64,000 nt of DNA from an uncultured Rhodocyclaceae bacterium (GCA_907163225.1 OU015322.1:2690060-2754059), one strand, 5' to 3'. Positions 8,636-18,475 are shown, counted from the first letter of the stretch. Numbers and translations are program-made. The notes: generated from the sequence alone by a model not told the origin.

Positions 8636-10738
8636 TTACTCTGCCGGGCACCTTGCGTGGAGGAAGCTGAACGCTGCGGCGCTATAGAGTGGTTTGCTCA
8701 GCAGATAACCCTGGACTTCGTCGCAGCCGTTGGTGCGCAGCAGTTCAAGCTGGTCTTCGGTTTCGACCCCCTCGGCAATTACTTTCAGACCCAGCGAGTG
8801 GGCGAGCGCGATGGTGCCAAAGGCGATGGCGCGGTCGTTGAGGTCGATTTCGATGTCGGCCACGAAAGATCGGTCGATTTTCAAATAATCAATCGGGAAT
8901 AGTTTCAGATAGCCAAGGGAGGAATAGCCTGTTCCGAAGTCGTCGATCGCCAGTGTTACGCCCATGCGGCCTAGACGCTCAAGAATGAGAATGGCTTCCT
9001 GAGGGTTCTCCATCACCGAGCTTTCGGTAATTTCCAGTTCCAGCAATTCGGCGGGTAGTCCCGATGTGGTGAGCGCGTTGGCGACGGTTTCGGCGAAATC
9101 GCGGCGCCGCAATTGGCGGGCAGAGACGTTGACCGCGATGCGCATCGGCTTGAGGCCTGCGTCGATCCAGCGTTTCATTTCCAGGCAGGCGTTGGCAAGG
9201 ACCCACTCACCGATTTCCACGATGATCCCGGTTTCTTCGGCTACCGGAATGAAACGGGCCGGTGAGATCAAGCCTTCGCTTGGATGGTGCCAGCGAAGCA
9301 GGGCTTCAACGCCAATGGGGGCGCGGTCTCCTGTGCGGAACTGGGGCTGGAAACAAAGTGCCAGCTCATTCCGGGCGATCGCGTGCCGCAATTTGTGCTC
9401 GATATTCAGGCGTTCGGAGCTGATCCGGTTCATCTCATCGGCGAAAAACTGGAAGTTGTTCCGGCCGACTGCCTTGGCGTGATACATCGCCGTATCGGCA
9501 TTTTTCAGGATGGTGTCGGCATCCGGCCCGTCGTCGGGAAAGAGGCTGATGCCGATTGAGGGGCTGGTATGCAGTTCGTGACCATTGGCTTCAATGGCGG
9601 TGGAGAGGGCGATGATGGCCTTGTTGGCGACGAGAGCGGCGTCGGCCGGGCTGGCGATTCCAGGCAGGATGATGACGAATTCGTCGCCACCCAGTCGAGC
9701 CACGAAGTCAGTTTCCCGGGTGACGCTGGAGAGCCGGCAGGCAACTTCGCGCAGCAGTTCATCGCCGACCTGATGGCCGAGGGTGTCGTTGATGATCTTG
9801 AAGCGGTCAAGATCCAGGAACATCATGCCGATTTTCCATCCGTGGCGGCGGGCTTCCGGCAGCAACTGGGCGAGTCGCATGTGCAGCGCCATGCGATTCG
9901 GCAAACCGGTCAGCGCATCATGCTGGGCGATGTGCCGCATGCGTTCCTCGGACTGCTTGCGTTCGGTGATGTCGGCGAGGATCCAGACGTAATGCGCGGG
10001 TTGGCCGCTTTTGGGGTCATCTACGCGGTTGACCCGGATACCGACCGGAAAACTCTCGCCGTTTTTTCGGGTGGCTTCGAGTTCGTCGTGCCAGGAGCCA
10101 CGTTGCGCGACGTCTTCCTGGAATGCTTCCGGCGATTGGGATTCGTCCAGATTGATCAGTCCGAAAACGGTTTGTCCGAGCAGTTCGAACGGCTCGTAAC
10201 CGGTCATTTCGGTGGTTGCCGGATTGATCGACAGAATGCGATGCGCTTCATCGGTGAAAACGATGCCGGCCGGTGTGTGGCTATAGACTTTTTGCGCCAG
10301 TTGTTCGCGCTCCGTACTGGCTCGGCGCTCGGTGATGTCAGTGTAGCTGGTGGTAAAGCCGGCAAGCAGTCCGTCAATGAAAAGCGGCTCGTTTTGCACA
10401 AGGTATGTGTGACCGTTCGGGCGTCTGTGCTCAAAGCTATGCGCCTCGAATTTTTCTGCCTGAGCCGTGAGCTTGGCGACATGGCCCTCAACATCGCCAG
10501 ATCCGTATTCGCCGCGGCTGGCCGGAATCCGGATCAGCGCAGAAAAATGCGTCCCTTCCAGAGCAGACTCAACGGGCAGGCCGAGAATATCGAGGAAACC
10601 CTGGTTCCAGACGCACAGACGCAAGTGTTCGTCAAAGACGCTGATGCCTTGCGGCATGCTTGCGACAACAGACCTCAAGTAAGCCAGTTGACGGCGAATT
10701 TCGACGGATGAAGGTGGGGGGGCGTCCGGAGAAGTCAA
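8636..10738 (-). CDS. PAS-PAS-GGDEF-EAL cyclic-di-GMP signalling protein
   Basis: A 700-residue cytoplasmic signalling protein with no clear membrane segments. Two PAS domains (about residues 15-260) precede a GGDEF domain with an intact GGDEF motif near residue 350 and an EAL domain whose EAL motif lies near residue 478. Conserved ELEITESSVM, AIDDFGTGYSSL and LKIDRSF follow. Both catalytic signatures look intact, so it could make and degrade cyclic-di-GMP under control of whatever the PAS domains sense. The start used is TTG at 10738 with a weak ribosome site, so the first residues are uncertain. Confidence 0.93.
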   Translation of the reverse strand: MTSPDAPPPSSVEIRRQLAYLRSVVASMPQGISVFDEHLRLCVWNQGFLDILGLPVESALEGTHFSALIRIPASRGEYGSGDVEGHVAKLTAQAEKFEAHSFEHRRPNGHTYLVQNEPLFIDGLLAGFTTSYTDITERRASTEREQLAQKVYSHTPAGIVFTDEAHRILSINPATTEMTGYEPFELLGQTVFGLINLDESQSPEAFQEDVAQRGSWHDELEATRKNGESFPVGIRVNRVDDPKSGQPAHYVWILADITERKQSEERMRHIAQHDALTGLPNRMALHMRLAQLLPEARRHGWKIGMMFLDLDRFKIINDTLGHQVGDELLREVACRLSSVTRETDFVARLGGDEFVIILPGIASPADAALVANKAIIALSTAIEANGHELHTSPSIGISLFPDDGPDADTILKNADTAMYHAKAVGRNNFQFFADEMNRISSERLNIEHKLRHAIARNELALCFQPQFRTGDRAPIGVEALLRWHHPSEGLISPARFIPVAEETGIIVEIGEWVLANACLEMKRWIDAGLKPMRIAVNVSARQLRRRDFAETVANALTTSGLPAELLELEITESSVMENPQEAILILERLGRMGVTLAIDDFGTGYSSLGYLKLFPIDYLKIDRSFVADIEIDLNDRAIAFGTIALAHSLGLKVIAEGVETEDQLELLRTNGCDEVQGYLLSKPLYSAAAFSFLHARCPAE

Positions 10739-10828
10739 AGGGTGACGAGTCGACGTTGCGGTCTGGAATAATAGCTCAAACCAGAGTTTTTGCAGTATGC
10801 ATCACTATTTTTATATATATAAAATTTG

Positions 10829-11383
10829 TCAAATTAGCCATTTGATCGAGCAGCCGATTGATGCCGCTTGTTCCTGCGGGCCGGCACCTGTCCGGGCGAC
10901 TTCGCTCATGGCCTCGTAGAGTTCGCGCCGTGCATCGGGCGGCGCCGGGTTGCGTCCGGAAGCGTCCAGGCGGCCGCGATACTGGAGTTCGAGCTTGCCG
11001 TTGTAGCCGAAAAAGTCCGGGGTGCAGACGGCGCCGTAGGCACGGGCAATCGACTGGGTTTCGTCGTAAAGGTACGGAAACGGAAAGGCCAGTTCGGCCG
11101 CCCAGCGCGACATCGATTTTGGCGAATCTTCCGGGTTGACCGTAACATCGTTGCTCATGATGGCAACGCAGCCGATGCCGAGTTTGCTGAGGTCGCGGCA
11201 ATCGCGGATCAGGCGGTCGATGATCGCCTTGACGTAGGGGCAATGGTTGCAGATGAACATGACCAGCAGCCCGTTCGGGCCGCGGCAGCTGGCCAGTGTG
11301 TGGTGCTTGCCGTCAGTGCCTGGCAGGTCGAAATCGATGGCTGACTGGCCAAAGTCACATACGGGCGGATGCAGAGCGACCAT
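10829..11383 (-). CDS. Thioredoxin-fold (AhpC/TSA-type) protein
   Basis: A 184-residue thioredoxin-like protein. The start ATG at 11383 is chosen because GAGGGG lies just upstream; a longer open frame exists but runs through the rsmE promoter. The fold is indicated by FDLPGTDGKHHTL near residue 18 and the redox-like segment FICNHCPYVKAI near residue 45. The second Cys typical of a CxxC motif is absent there, as in a widespread family annotated as thioredoxin family or redoxin proteins. It is divergent from rsmE. The substrate is unknown. Confidence 0.85.
   Translation of the reverse strand: MVALHPPVCDFGQSAIDFDLPGTDGKHHTLASCRGPNGLLVMFICNHCPYVKAIIDRLIRDCRDLSKLGIGCVAIMSNDVTVNPEDSPKSMSRWAAELAFPFPYLYDETQSIARAYGAVCTPDFFGYNGKLELQYRGRLDASGRNPAPPDARRELYEAMSEVARTGAGPQEQAASIGCSIKWLI
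11122..11146 (+). repeat. Dispersed element inside the thioredoxin-like gene
   Basis: GCGAATCTTCCGGG followed by TTGACCGTAAC; a diverged plus-oriented copy encoding VTVNPEDSP on the minus strand. Confidence 0.5.
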
Positions 11384-11424
11384 GAATTTCCCCTCAAAAA
11401 CGCATTTCGCCCATAATAGCACCG

Positions 11425-12162
11425 ATGAATTCGCCTCGATTTTACTGCCGAGAAGCCCTGTCACCGGGGGCTCACGTTGAACTGCCGGAGCCCGTGGCTC
11501 GTCATGCGGTACGGGTATTGCGCCTGCCGCCCGGGGCGCCGATGGTGCTCTTTGACGGCCGCGGCGGAGAGTATCCGGCGCATATCGAGCGCATCGAGCG
11601 TGATCACGTCTTCGCCGAGCTCGCCGCCTGGCAGGATATCGAGCGCGAGTCGCCATTGAAGGTCACCTTGGTGCAGGCACTGCAGGCTGGCGACAAGATG
11701 GATTTCACCATTCAAAAAGCCGTCGAGCTGGGCGTGCGCGACATCGTGCCGGTCGAAAGCCGGCGCAGTGTGTTGCGACTGTCGGGCGAGCGGGCCGGCA
11801 AGCGGGTCGCGCACTGGCAAGGCGTCGTTGCATCGGCTTGCGAGCAATGCGGGCGCAACCAGGTGCCGCTGGTCGCGCCGCTGGAAAAGCTGGAAAGCTG
11901 GCTGGCCAGGCCGGCGCATGGCGTGCTGCGCCTGATGCTGGCGCCGGACGCCGAACAGACCCTGGCTTCGATTTCGCCGGTCGGCGAGGTTCAACTGTTG
12001 ATCGGCGCCGAAGGGGGGCTTGATCCGCAGGAGGTGCTGGCGGCCAAGTCGGCCGGCTTTCAGGCCGTCAGAATGGGGCCGCGCGTCTTGCGCACCGAAA
12101 CGGCAGGCTTGGCGGCTTTGGCCGCATTGCAGGCGTTGTGGGGCGATTTCAGGGGGGAATAG
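11425..12162 (+). CDS. rsmE: 16S rRNA m3U1498 methyltransferase
   Basis: A SPOUT-class methyltransferase that methylates N3 of U1498 in 16S rRNA using S-adenosylmethionine. The 245-residue protein has the N-terminal PUA-like domain (FYCREALSPG, then HAVRVLRLPPGA). The C-terminal SPOUT domain shows QKAVELGVRDIVPVES, ACEQCGRNQVP and the knot loop LIGAEGGLDPQEV with LGPRVLRTET-like MGPRVLRTET. It ends 3 bp before the PPK2 gene, which suggests co-transcription. Confidence 0.95.
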   Translation: MNSPRFYCREALSPGAHVELPEPVARHAVRVLRLPPGAPMVLFDGRGGEYPAHIERIERDHVFAELAAWQDIERESPLKVTLVQALQAGDKMDFTIQKAVELGVRDIVPVESRRSVLRLSGERAGKRVAHWQGVVASACEQCGRNQVPLVAPLEKLESWLARPAHGVLRLMLAPDAEQTLASISPVGEVQLLIGAEGGLDPQEVLAAKSAGFQAVRMGPRVLRTETAGLAALAALQALWGDFRGE

Positions 12163-12165
12163 GCA

Positions 12166-13674
12166 ATGTTTGAATCGGCGGAACTGGGTCACAAGGTCGA
12201 CAAGGCTACCTTCAAGCGCGAGGTGCCGAAGCTGCGCGCTGAGTTGCTCGATGTGCAGTACGACATGCTGCAGAACAAGGAATTTCCGGTCGTTATCCTG
12301 ATCAGTGGCGTCGATGGCAGCGGCAAGGGGGAAACCATCAACCTGCTGTATTCGTGGATGGATCCTCGACACATTTCGACGCTGGCTTTTTCGACGCCGA
12401 GCGACGAGGAAACCTCACGCCCCTTCATGTGGCGCTACTGGCGCGCCTTGCCACCCAAGGGCAAGGTCGGCATCTTTGCCGGTTCCTGGTATTCGCAGCC
12501 GATTACTGATCGTATCAACGGCGACCTGCGCCGCCCGGCGCTCGACGAGCATCTCGACGATATAAACCGGTTCGAGGCGATGCTGGTCAACGAGGGGGCG
12601 CTGGTCCTGAAATTCTGGTTCCATTTGTCGAAGGATGGCCAGAAACAGCGCCTGAAAGCGCTGGAAAAGGACCCGCGCACGGCCTGGCGGGTGACCAAGG
12701 AAAGCTATGATCGGCTGAAAACCTATGGTCGCCTGCAGCAGGTAGCCGGCCACGTCTTGCGGGTGACGAATACGGCCCATGCGCCGTGGATCATCGTCGA
12801 GGGCACTGACGACGAATATCGGTCGCTGACGGTCGGTCGCATTGTCCTGGATGCCATGAAGCGCCGCTTGAGCCAGGATGGCTTGCAGCGGGTGCCGGTG
12901 GCCCCGCCCATCGTCCATCCGATTGACAACAAGAATGTGCTCAGCGAACTCGATCTCAAGCAAAAGCTGAGCAAAAAGGATTACGAAACGCAATTGGCCA
13001 AGTATCAGGCTCGACTTTCAGAGCTGGTGCGCGACCCGCGTTTTGTCGGCAAGCGTTCGCTGGTGCTGGTTTTTGAAGGCTCCGACGCGGCCGGCAAGGG
13101 CGGCAGCATCCGACGCGTTGCAGCTGCGATGGATGCGCGGCAGTACCAGATCATTCCGATTGCGGCGCCGACCGAGGAAGAACGTGCTCAGCCCTACCTC
13201 TGGCGTTTCTGGCGACACTTGCCGCGCACCGGGCGGGCAGCGATTTTCGATCGCTCTTGGTATGGCCGCGTGCTGGTCGAGCGGGTCGAGGGCTTTTGCA
13301 CCGAAGCCGACTGGCTGCGCGCCTATGCCGAGATCAACGACTTCGAGCACCAGTTGGCAGACTCTGGCGCGATTGTCGTCAAGTTCTGGCTGCAGATCAG
13401 TGCCGACGAGCAGTTGCGCCGCTTCAAGGAGCGCCAGGCCACCGAGTTCAAGCGCTTCAAAATCACCGATGAAGACTGGCGCAACCGGGAGAAATGGGAC
13501 GATTACGTGACGGCGGTCTGCGACATGGTCGACCGCACGTCGACCGGGCTGGCGCCGTGGACCCTGGTCGAAGCCAACGACAAGAACTTTGCCCGGGTTA
13601 AAGTATTGAAAACCTTGTGCGAGCGTCTGGAAACGGCGCTCAAGGACGACGACGGAAAATATACGGAAAAATGA
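12166..13674 (+). CDS. pap: Polyphosphate:AMP phosphotransferase (two PPK2 domains)
   Basis: A 502-residue protein with two fused PPK2 domains, the architecture of class II PPK2, which phosphorylates AMP to ADP using polyphosphate. Domain 1 (about residues 15-240) has VDGSGKGET and GSWYSQP; domain 2 (about 260-490) has EGSDAAGKGGSIRR and DRSWYGR. The catalytic-type DRSWYGR is present only in the second domain, as is usual for this architecture. The strong AGGGGGGAA ribosome site and the 4-base ATGA overlap with argA suggest translational coupling. The pst-pho cluster elsewhere in the window fits active phosphate and polyphosphate metabolism. Confidence 0.93.
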   Translation: MFESAELGHKVDKATFKREVPKLRAELLDVQYDMLQNKEFPVVILISGVDGSGKGETINLLYSWMDPRHISTLAFSTPSDEETSRPFMWRYWRALPPKGKVGIFAGSWYSQPITDRINGDLRRPALDEHLDDINRFEAMLVNEGALVLKFWFHLSKDGQKQRLKALEKDPRTAWRVTKESYDRLKTYGRLQQVAGHVLRVTNTAHAPWIIVEGTDDEYRSLTVGRIVLDAMKRRLSQDGLQRVPVAPPIVHPIDNKNVLSELDLKQKLSKKDYETQLAKYQARLSELVRDPRFVGKRSLVLVFEGSDAAGKGGSIRRVAAAMDARQYQIIPIAAPTEEERAQPYLWRFWRHLPRTGRAAIFDRSWYGRVLVERVEGFCTEADWLRAYAEINDFEHQLADSGAIVVKFWLQISADEQLRRFKERQATEFKRFKITDEDWRNREKWDDYVTAVCDMVDRTSTGLAPWTLVEANDKNFARVKVLKTLCERLETALKDDDGKYTEK

Positions 13675-14990
13675 GCGATACCCCTTACGACGAGCATTTC
13701 GTCTCCTGGTTCCGGGCGGTCACGCCCTACATCAACGCCTTTCGCGGCAAGACTTTCGTCATTGCCTTCGGCGGCAAAGCGGTGGCTAGCGAGTTCGCCA
13801 AGACGTTGGCTTACGACGTCAATCTGCTGGTTAGCCTGGGCATTCGCCTGGTGCTGGTGCATGGCGCCCGACCGCAGATCGAGGAAGAGTTGCGCGAGAA
13901 AAACCTGGAATCGATCTATCACCGGGGCTATCGGGTGACTGACGCGGCGGCGCTGGATTGCGTGCTAGACGCGGTCGGCAGCGTTTATCTCGAAATCGAG
14001 GCCATGCTGTCGCAGGGCTTGCCGAACACGCCGATGGCCAACAGCCGCATTCGCGTCATTGGCGGCAACTTCATCACCGGCCAGCCGATCGGCGTACTCG
14101 ACGGCATCGACATGCAGTACGCCGGCAAGGTGCGCAAGGTCGATAGCGAAGGCATCAACGCACAACTCGGCCTTGGCAACATCGTGCTCCTCAACTGCGA
14201 AGGCCCGTCGCCGACTGGCGAGATTTTCAACCTGCAGATGGAAGAGGCGGCCGAGGCCGTGGCGACGGCGATCAGGGCCGACAAGCTGGTGTATCTGACC
14301 GATAGCACCGGCGTCACCGACAACGGTGGCCAGTTGCTTGATGCGATGACGGCCGACGAAGCCTCGCAATTGCTGCGCGACGCCGACTGGCTGTCGGCCG
14401 ACATCCGGCGTTACCTGCCGTGCGCGGTGCGGGCCAGCCGGACCGGTGTTGGTCGGGTGCATCTGATTGGTTTCGAGCAGGATGGCGCGCTGTTGCGCGA
14501 GCTATTCACGCACGATGGCGTCGGCACCGTGGTCACCCGCGAATCGCTGGAGAACATCCGCGAAGCCAAGCCGGACGACATTGCAGCGCTGATCGCGTTG
14601 ATCGAGCCGATGGAGCAGGAAGGCATCCTGGTTCACCGGCCGCGCGAACTGCTGGAGCGCGAACTCGATCATTTCTCGATCATGCTGCACGACGGCATCA
14701 TCGTCGGCTGCGCTGCGCTCTATCAGCATTCGGAACAAGAGGCCGAGCTGGCCTGCCTGGCCGTCAGCCACGAACATCGCGAATGGGGCTACGGCGAGCA
14801 GTTGATGATCCGCATCGAGCAGCGCGCCCGCAAGGCCGGCATCAAGCGCCTCTTCGTGTTGACCACGCGCACCGAGCACTGGTTTGTCGAGCGTGGCTTC
14901 AAACTTGGCTCGGTGGATGACCTGCCGGCCAACAAGCGCGACATGTACAACTATCAGCGGCGCTCCAAGGTTCTGTTCAAGTCTTTATAA
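13671..14990 (+). CDS. argA: N-acetylglutamate synthase (ArgA type)
   Basis: Acetylates glutamate from acetyl-CoA, the first step of arginine synthesis. The 439-residue protein has an amino-acid-kinase-like N-terminal domain ([29 protein letters not shown]) for arginine feedback. A C-terminal GNAT domain ([32 protein letters not shown]) follows. The start at 13671 is chosen because it overlaps the preceding stop codon (ATGA) and agrees with family length. It is downstream of pap in the same transcription unit. Confidence 0.95.
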   Translation: MSDTPYDEHFVSWFRAVTPYINAFRGKTFVIAFGGKAVASEFAKTLAYDVNLLVSLGIRLVLVHGARPQIEEELREKNLESIYHRGYRVTDAAALDCVLDAVGSVYLEIEAMLSQGLPNTPMANSRIRVIGGNFITGQPIGVLDGIDMQYAGKVRKVDSEGINAQLGLGNIVLLNCEGPSPTGEIFNLQMEEAAEAVATAIRADKLVYLTDSTGVTDNGGQLLDAMTADEASQLLRDADWLSADIRRYLPCAVRASRTGVGRVHLIGFEQDGALLRELFTHDGVGTVVTRESLENIREAKPDDIAALIALIEPMEQEGILVHRPRELLERELDHFSIMLHDGIIVGCAALYQHSEQEAELACLAVSHEHREWGYGEQLMIRIEQRARKAGIKRLFVLTTRTEHWFVERGFKLGSVDDLPANKRDMYNYQRRSKVLFKSL

Positions 14991-15021
14991 TTGCCCGCAT
15001 CAACCCCAACGGAGTTTTCAC

Positions 15022-15294
15022 ATGGCACGTACCGTCAATTGCATCAAACTTGGCCGCGAGGCTGAAGGTCTCGATCTACCGCCCTATCCGGGCGCGCTCG
15101 GCCAACGAGTTTTTGAAAATGTTTCAAAGGAAGCCTGGCAGCAGTGGATCAAAATGCAGACCATGCTCATCAACGAGAATCGTCTCAATCTGGTCGATGC
15201 CAAGCACCGCAAGTACCTGGCCGAACAGCTGGAGAAGCATTTCTTCGGCGAAGGCGCCGACAAGATTCAGGGTTACGTACCGCCGGCTGCCTAA
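15022..15294 (+). CDS. yggX: YggX-family iron/oxidative damage protection protein
   Basis: A 90-residue protein that starts [18 protein letters not shown] and contains [17 protein letters not shown] and [15 protein letters not shown], the full YggX signature. The Enterobacteriaceae homologue is linked to iron trafficking and protection of Fe-S proteins from oxidation; the single conserved Cys is at residue 7. It follows argA by 31 bp with a GGAG ribosome site, and a clear intrinsic terminator follows it. Confidence 0.95.
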   Translation: MARTVNCIKLGREAEGLDLPPYPGALGQRVFENVSKEAWQQWIKMQTMLINENRLNLVDAKHRKYLAEQLEKHFFGEGADKIQGYVPPAA

Positions 15295-15312
15295 GCCGCC
15301 GGGCTGTCCCAG

Positions 15313-15340
15313 AAAATCCCGCTGCGGCGGGATTTTTTTT
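15313..15340 (+). terminator. Intrinsic terminator after yggX
   Basis: AATCCCGC and GCGGGATT pair around a short TGCG loop and run straight into eight T residues. It closes the rsmE-pap-argA-yggX unit and lies between two convergent genes. Confidence 0.9.
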
Positions 15341-15362
15341 CAGGTTTTATTCGGGTTCTTTT

Positions 15363-15533
15363 TCAGGCGATTTTGCTGAGAACGTAGAAGACCAGCATGC
15401 TGCCGCCCATGGCTGAAGCGGCGAGGATGGCGCTGGTCCGCTTGAGGCCGCTGGCTTGTTCTTCGATGAACTGCTCCAGCCCGTCGAATAACTCGGGGAA
15501 GGCGGCGATGTCGCTATGGTTTTGCTTGTCCAT
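15363..15533 (-). CDS. Small protein with C-terminal membrane segment
   Basis: A 56-codon gene on the minus strand, shorter than usual gene-finding cut-offs. The ATG at 15533 follows AAGGAGAACCC, a very good ribosome site. The product has an acidic, soluble N-terminal part (MDKQNHSDIAAFPELFDGL) and a C-terminal hydrophobic stretch (SAILAASAMGGSMLVFYVL) that looks like one tail-anchored membrane helix. It is convergent with yggX. I do not recognise a family. Confidence 0.7.
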   Translation of the reverse strand: MDKQNHSDIAAFPELFDGLEQFIEEQASGLKRTSAILAASAMGGSMLVFYVLSKIA

Positions 15534-15691
15534 GGGTTCTCCTTGATCTGCCGATTTGGCGCCTTGGTCATTGCCTCAACTATCGCCAGTGAATATTGCA
15601 GGGGCGTGACGTTTTTTTGGCGGATCCGGTTTGGCTTGGTCGTTGCCCGCTTGCCACCCGGCTTTCCCTGGGTTTGGAGGCAAGCGCAGTC

Positions 15692-15720
15692 CTGCGGTCA
15701 ACCGGGAAAAACAGGCGAAT
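15692..15720 (-). repeat. Dispersed TTTTTCCCGGTTGACCG element
   Basis: Copy of the window-wide short element, read on the minus strand, in the gap between the small membrane protein gene and the GNAT gene. Confidence 0.75.
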
Positions 15721-15731
15721 TTGCAGTGTGC

Positions 15732-16181
15732 CTAGAAGCGGCGAAGCAGCAGATGCCGCCCATCGATATTGCTGTTGCGGATTTCGACAAAACCGAAGTC
15801 GCGGAAGCGCCGTGTCTTGGCCGCAGAAACCAGGATGCGCCCTGTCGGGAAGTTTTGTTCCAGCCACTCGATGCGCGCCTTGATCAGGGCGCGGCCGATG
15901 CCTTTGCCCCGCCGCTCGGGGGCGACGGCGGAGAGGTAGAGTATGTGGGTGTTTGATGCCCAGTCGGCGGCTTTCAGGCCGCCAACGGCCACGATCTGGC
16001 CGGCGTCGGTGGCAATGAAAAACTGACGGTAGAACAGGCTGTCGTCGCCGCGAAGTTCACGCGTGATGCGCTCGGCGCTGTAGCGCTCAGGGTCGCCAAA
16101 AGCATTGACGATCAGCGTCACGCTCGCTTCAAGCAAGGCTGGGCTGCTGGCGTCCAGCGTATCGAGGCGGATTTTTCCCAT
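15732..16181 (-). CDS. GNAT-family N-acetyltransferase
   Basis: A 149-residue single-domain acetyltransferase. The acetyl-CoA-binding motif A is clear as LSAVAPERRGKGIGRALI near residue 90, followed by a typical strand and FGFVEIR near the C-terminus. The substrate cannot be told from sequence. It follows a small conserved gene on the same strand by 14 bp, so the two probably form a transcription unit. Confidence 0.88.
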   Translation of the reverse strand: MGKIRLDTLDASSPALLEASVTLIVNAFGDPERYSAERITRELRGDDSLFYRQFFIATDAGQIVAVGGLKAADWASNTHILYLSAVAPERRGKGIGRALIKARIEWLEQNFPTGRILVSAAKTRRFRDFGFVEIRNSNIDGRHLLLRRF

Positions 16182-16195
16182 GCCGGCTTTCGGCG

Positions 16196-16429
16196 CTATA
16201 AATGCTGAACCTGGCGCAGGTGGTGACTGTTTTCCGCTGCACGGCGGGCCGATTCACGGTTGATTTCGGATTGTTGCCGACCGAAATCGTCGCGTTCCCG
16301 GCGGGTCCTGGATGCCGCTTCGATGCTGCGCAGGCAGCGCCAGCGATGGCCCTGGCGGGTGGGGAAAAGGCGCATCAGGGTCTTTTCATGATGCACACGG
16401 CAGCAATAGCAAAACAGCGTTTCCGTCAT
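16196..16429 (-). CDS. Conserved small Cys/His-rich protein
   Basis: A 77-residue protein from the ATG at 16429, chosen because GAGG lies upstream and the N-terminus MTETLFCYCCRVHH is motif-rich; a longer open frame exists. Cys and His residues (CYCC, HH, then RWRCLRS) suggest a small metal site. The C-terminal half is Arg/Glu-rich and helical. I recall similar short proteins in betaproteobacteria without assigned function. It precedes the GNAT gene. Confidence 0.6.
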   Translation of the reverse strand: MTETLFCYCCRVHHEKTLMRLFPTRQGHRWRCLRSIEAASRTRRERDDFGRQQSEINRESARRAAENSHHLRQVQHL

Positions 16430-16580
16430 CGCAACCTCGAGTGTCGAAGATGAAGTGCAGCATGTGCCTGCGATGTTTCGGGAAGATGACTGAAATCCTT
16501 TGTCGCAGCGGGATTGCGTGTCATCGCCATGAAACAAGGGCTTTTTAAACTGACTAGACTGTTACTTTGGGTTCAAGCCG

Positions 16581-18416
16581 ATGAATATCCCGGTCGATGA
16601 TGAGCTTTTGGAGCTTCGGCGGATCATGGCCGCGGGCCAGCTTTTTCCTGTCTTTCAGCCGATCCTGGATTTTCGTCTGCGGGCCATTCTGGGTTACGAA
16701 TCGCTGATACGCGGGCCGGAAGACAGCAAGCTGCATTGGCCAGTGGCGCTATTTGCCGCGGCCGCCCGACACAATCTGACTCATGATCTGGAGCACGCTT
16801 GCCGTGAAGCCAGTCTGCGCGCCTTTGCCGCCCAGCGCCTGCCCGGCCGTCTATTCCTCAACGTCACGCCGGGTTGCCTGCTCGACGACCGACTGATGAA
16901 TGGCCATACCCGCGCCTTGCTCAGCGAGTTGGCGATTACGCCGAACCGTATCGTTCTCGAATTGACCGAAAACCAGCAGATTACTGACATGCCGGGTATT
17001 CAGGATGCGTTGCTGCATTATCGGGGGCGCGGTTTCCAGATCGCCATCGACGATCTCGGCGAAGGCTTTGCCAATCTCCGCATTTGGTCTGAGTTGCGGC
17101 CGGAGTTCGTCAAGATTGACAAACATTTCATCAACGGCATTGCCGATGATCGCATCAAGTTCCATTTTTCTCGTGCCATGCAGGATCTGGCGGAAATCTG
17201 CAACGCCTCGTTGATCGCCGAGGGCATTGAGCGCAGCGAAGATTTCATTTGTATCCGCGACATGGGCATTGCCTGTGGCCAGGGCTATTTCATCGCCCGG
17301 CCGGAAAGTCGCCCGATGCGTCAGTTGTCGGCGGCAACCTTGACCGCGCTCGACCAGCAGTCGCTCGCCCTGTCACCGATGACCGGTGGCCCTGGTCGTT
17401 TGCCGACAGCGCGCACCTTGGCGAGGCCGATTGAGCCGGTACCAGTCAACGCGAGCAATGAGCAGGTTTTTGCCCGGTTCGAGGCCGATCCCGGTTTGGA
17501 TGTCTTGCCTGTCCTCCAGGGCGAGCAGCCGGTCGGCATGATCAACCGGCACAGCATGGTTGACCGCTTTGCCCGGCCCTTCCGGAAGGAGTTGTTTGGT
17601 CGCAGGAGTTGCGAACTGTTCATGGATCATGCGCCGCTCGTGGTCGATCAGCACGCCACGATTCAGGAGCTGGCGATGATGTTGTCCCTGGCGCCCAAGC
17701 ACTATCTTTTTGACGGATTTATCGTCACCGGCAACGGCAGATATATCGGCGTCGGCAGTAGCCATGACCTGATGGCGACGATTACTGAAATGCAGATCAG
17801 TGCCGCCCGCTATGCCAATCCATTGACCCAGTTGCCAGGCAATGTGCCGATCAACGAACACGTGGACCGCTTGCTGGAGGGCAGCGATTTCTTCGTTGCG
17901 GCCTATATCGACATTGATAATTTCAAGCCTTACAACGATGCTTTTGGCTACCGTCGTGGCGATGATGTGATCCAGATTCTCGCTCGGCTGATCTGCGAGG
18001 CGAGCGACGAACGGGTCGACTTTGTCGGCCATATTGGCGGTGATGACTTTTTGGTGGTCTTTCGGAGCGCCGACTGGGAAATGCGTTGCTGGCAAATTAT
18101 CAGCAACTTCAACGAAGGCATGGGCAATTTGCTCGGCGTCGAAGAGCGGCTGCGCGGCGGTTACATGGCCGAGAACCGGCGCGGCGAATTCAGCTTTCAG
18201 GTTTTGCCGACCCTTTCGGTCGGTGCGGTCAAGATCATGCCTGGCGATTGCGACTCGCATCGCGATGTGGCTGCGGCTGCATCGGCCGCGAAGAAGCAGG
18301 CAAAGAGAAAAGCCAAGGATTCTGCCAACGAGCCGCTTGGTGGCAGCCTGTTTGTCGAGCGCCGCCGGATGGGAAGTTTTGACACCCCCCAGGCCTTCGG
18401 CCGAGTTCTCAACTGA
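16581..18416 (+). CDS. EAL-CBS-GGDEF cyclic-di-GMP signalling protein
   Basis: A 611-residue cytoplasmic protein with reversed domain order. The EAL domain (about residues 10-250) shows YESLIRGP in place of the EAL motif, ELTENQ and AIDDLGEGFANL. A CBS pair follows (about 285-400), then a GGDEF domain (about 420-590) with motif GGDDF near residue 486. The acidic residues needed for EAL activity seem kept, while the GGDDF variant makes cyclase activity less certain. CBS pairs often bind adenine nucleotides. A short AT-rich stretch with a dispersed element follows the gene. Confidence 0.9.
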   Translation: MNIPVDDELLELRRIMAAGQLFPVFQPILDFRLRAILGYESLIRGPEDSKLHWPVALFAAAARHNLTHDLEHACREASLRAFAAQRLPGRLFLNVTPGCLLDDRLMNGHTRALLSELAITPNRIVLELTENQQITDMPGIQDALLHYRGRGFQIAIDDLGEGFANLRIWSELRPEFVKIDKHFINGIADDRIKFHFSRAMQDLAEICNASLIAEGIERSEDFICIRDMGIACGQGYFIARPESRPMRQLSAATLTALDQQSLALSPMTGGPGRLPTARTLARPIEPVPVNASNEQVFARFEADPGLDVLPVLQGEQPVGMINRHSMVDRFARPFRKELFGRRSCELFMDHAPLVVDQHATIQELAMMLSLAPKHYLFDGFIVTGNGRYIGVGSSHDLMATITEMQISAARYANPLTQLPGNVPINEHVDRLLEGSDFFVAAYIDIDNFKPYNDAFGYRRGDDVIQILARLICEASDERVDFVGHIGGDDFLVVFRSADWEMRCWQIISNFNEGMGNLLGVEERLRGGYMAENRRGEFSFQVLPTLSVGAVKIMPGDCDSHRDVAAAASAAKKQAKRKAKDSANEPLGGSLFVERRRMGSFDTPQAFGRVLN

Positions 18417-18441
18417 GGCCTGCATCGCGCTGGCGACTTCT

Positions 18442-18475
18442 TCACGGTCAACCGGGAAAAACCGCAAAAAATGAG
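18442..18475 (-). repeat. Dispersed TTTTTCCCGGTTGACCG element
   Basis: Minus-oriented copy just after the stop codon of the EAL-CBS-GGDEF gene, in the convergent gap with the HD-GYP gene. Confidence 0.75.
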
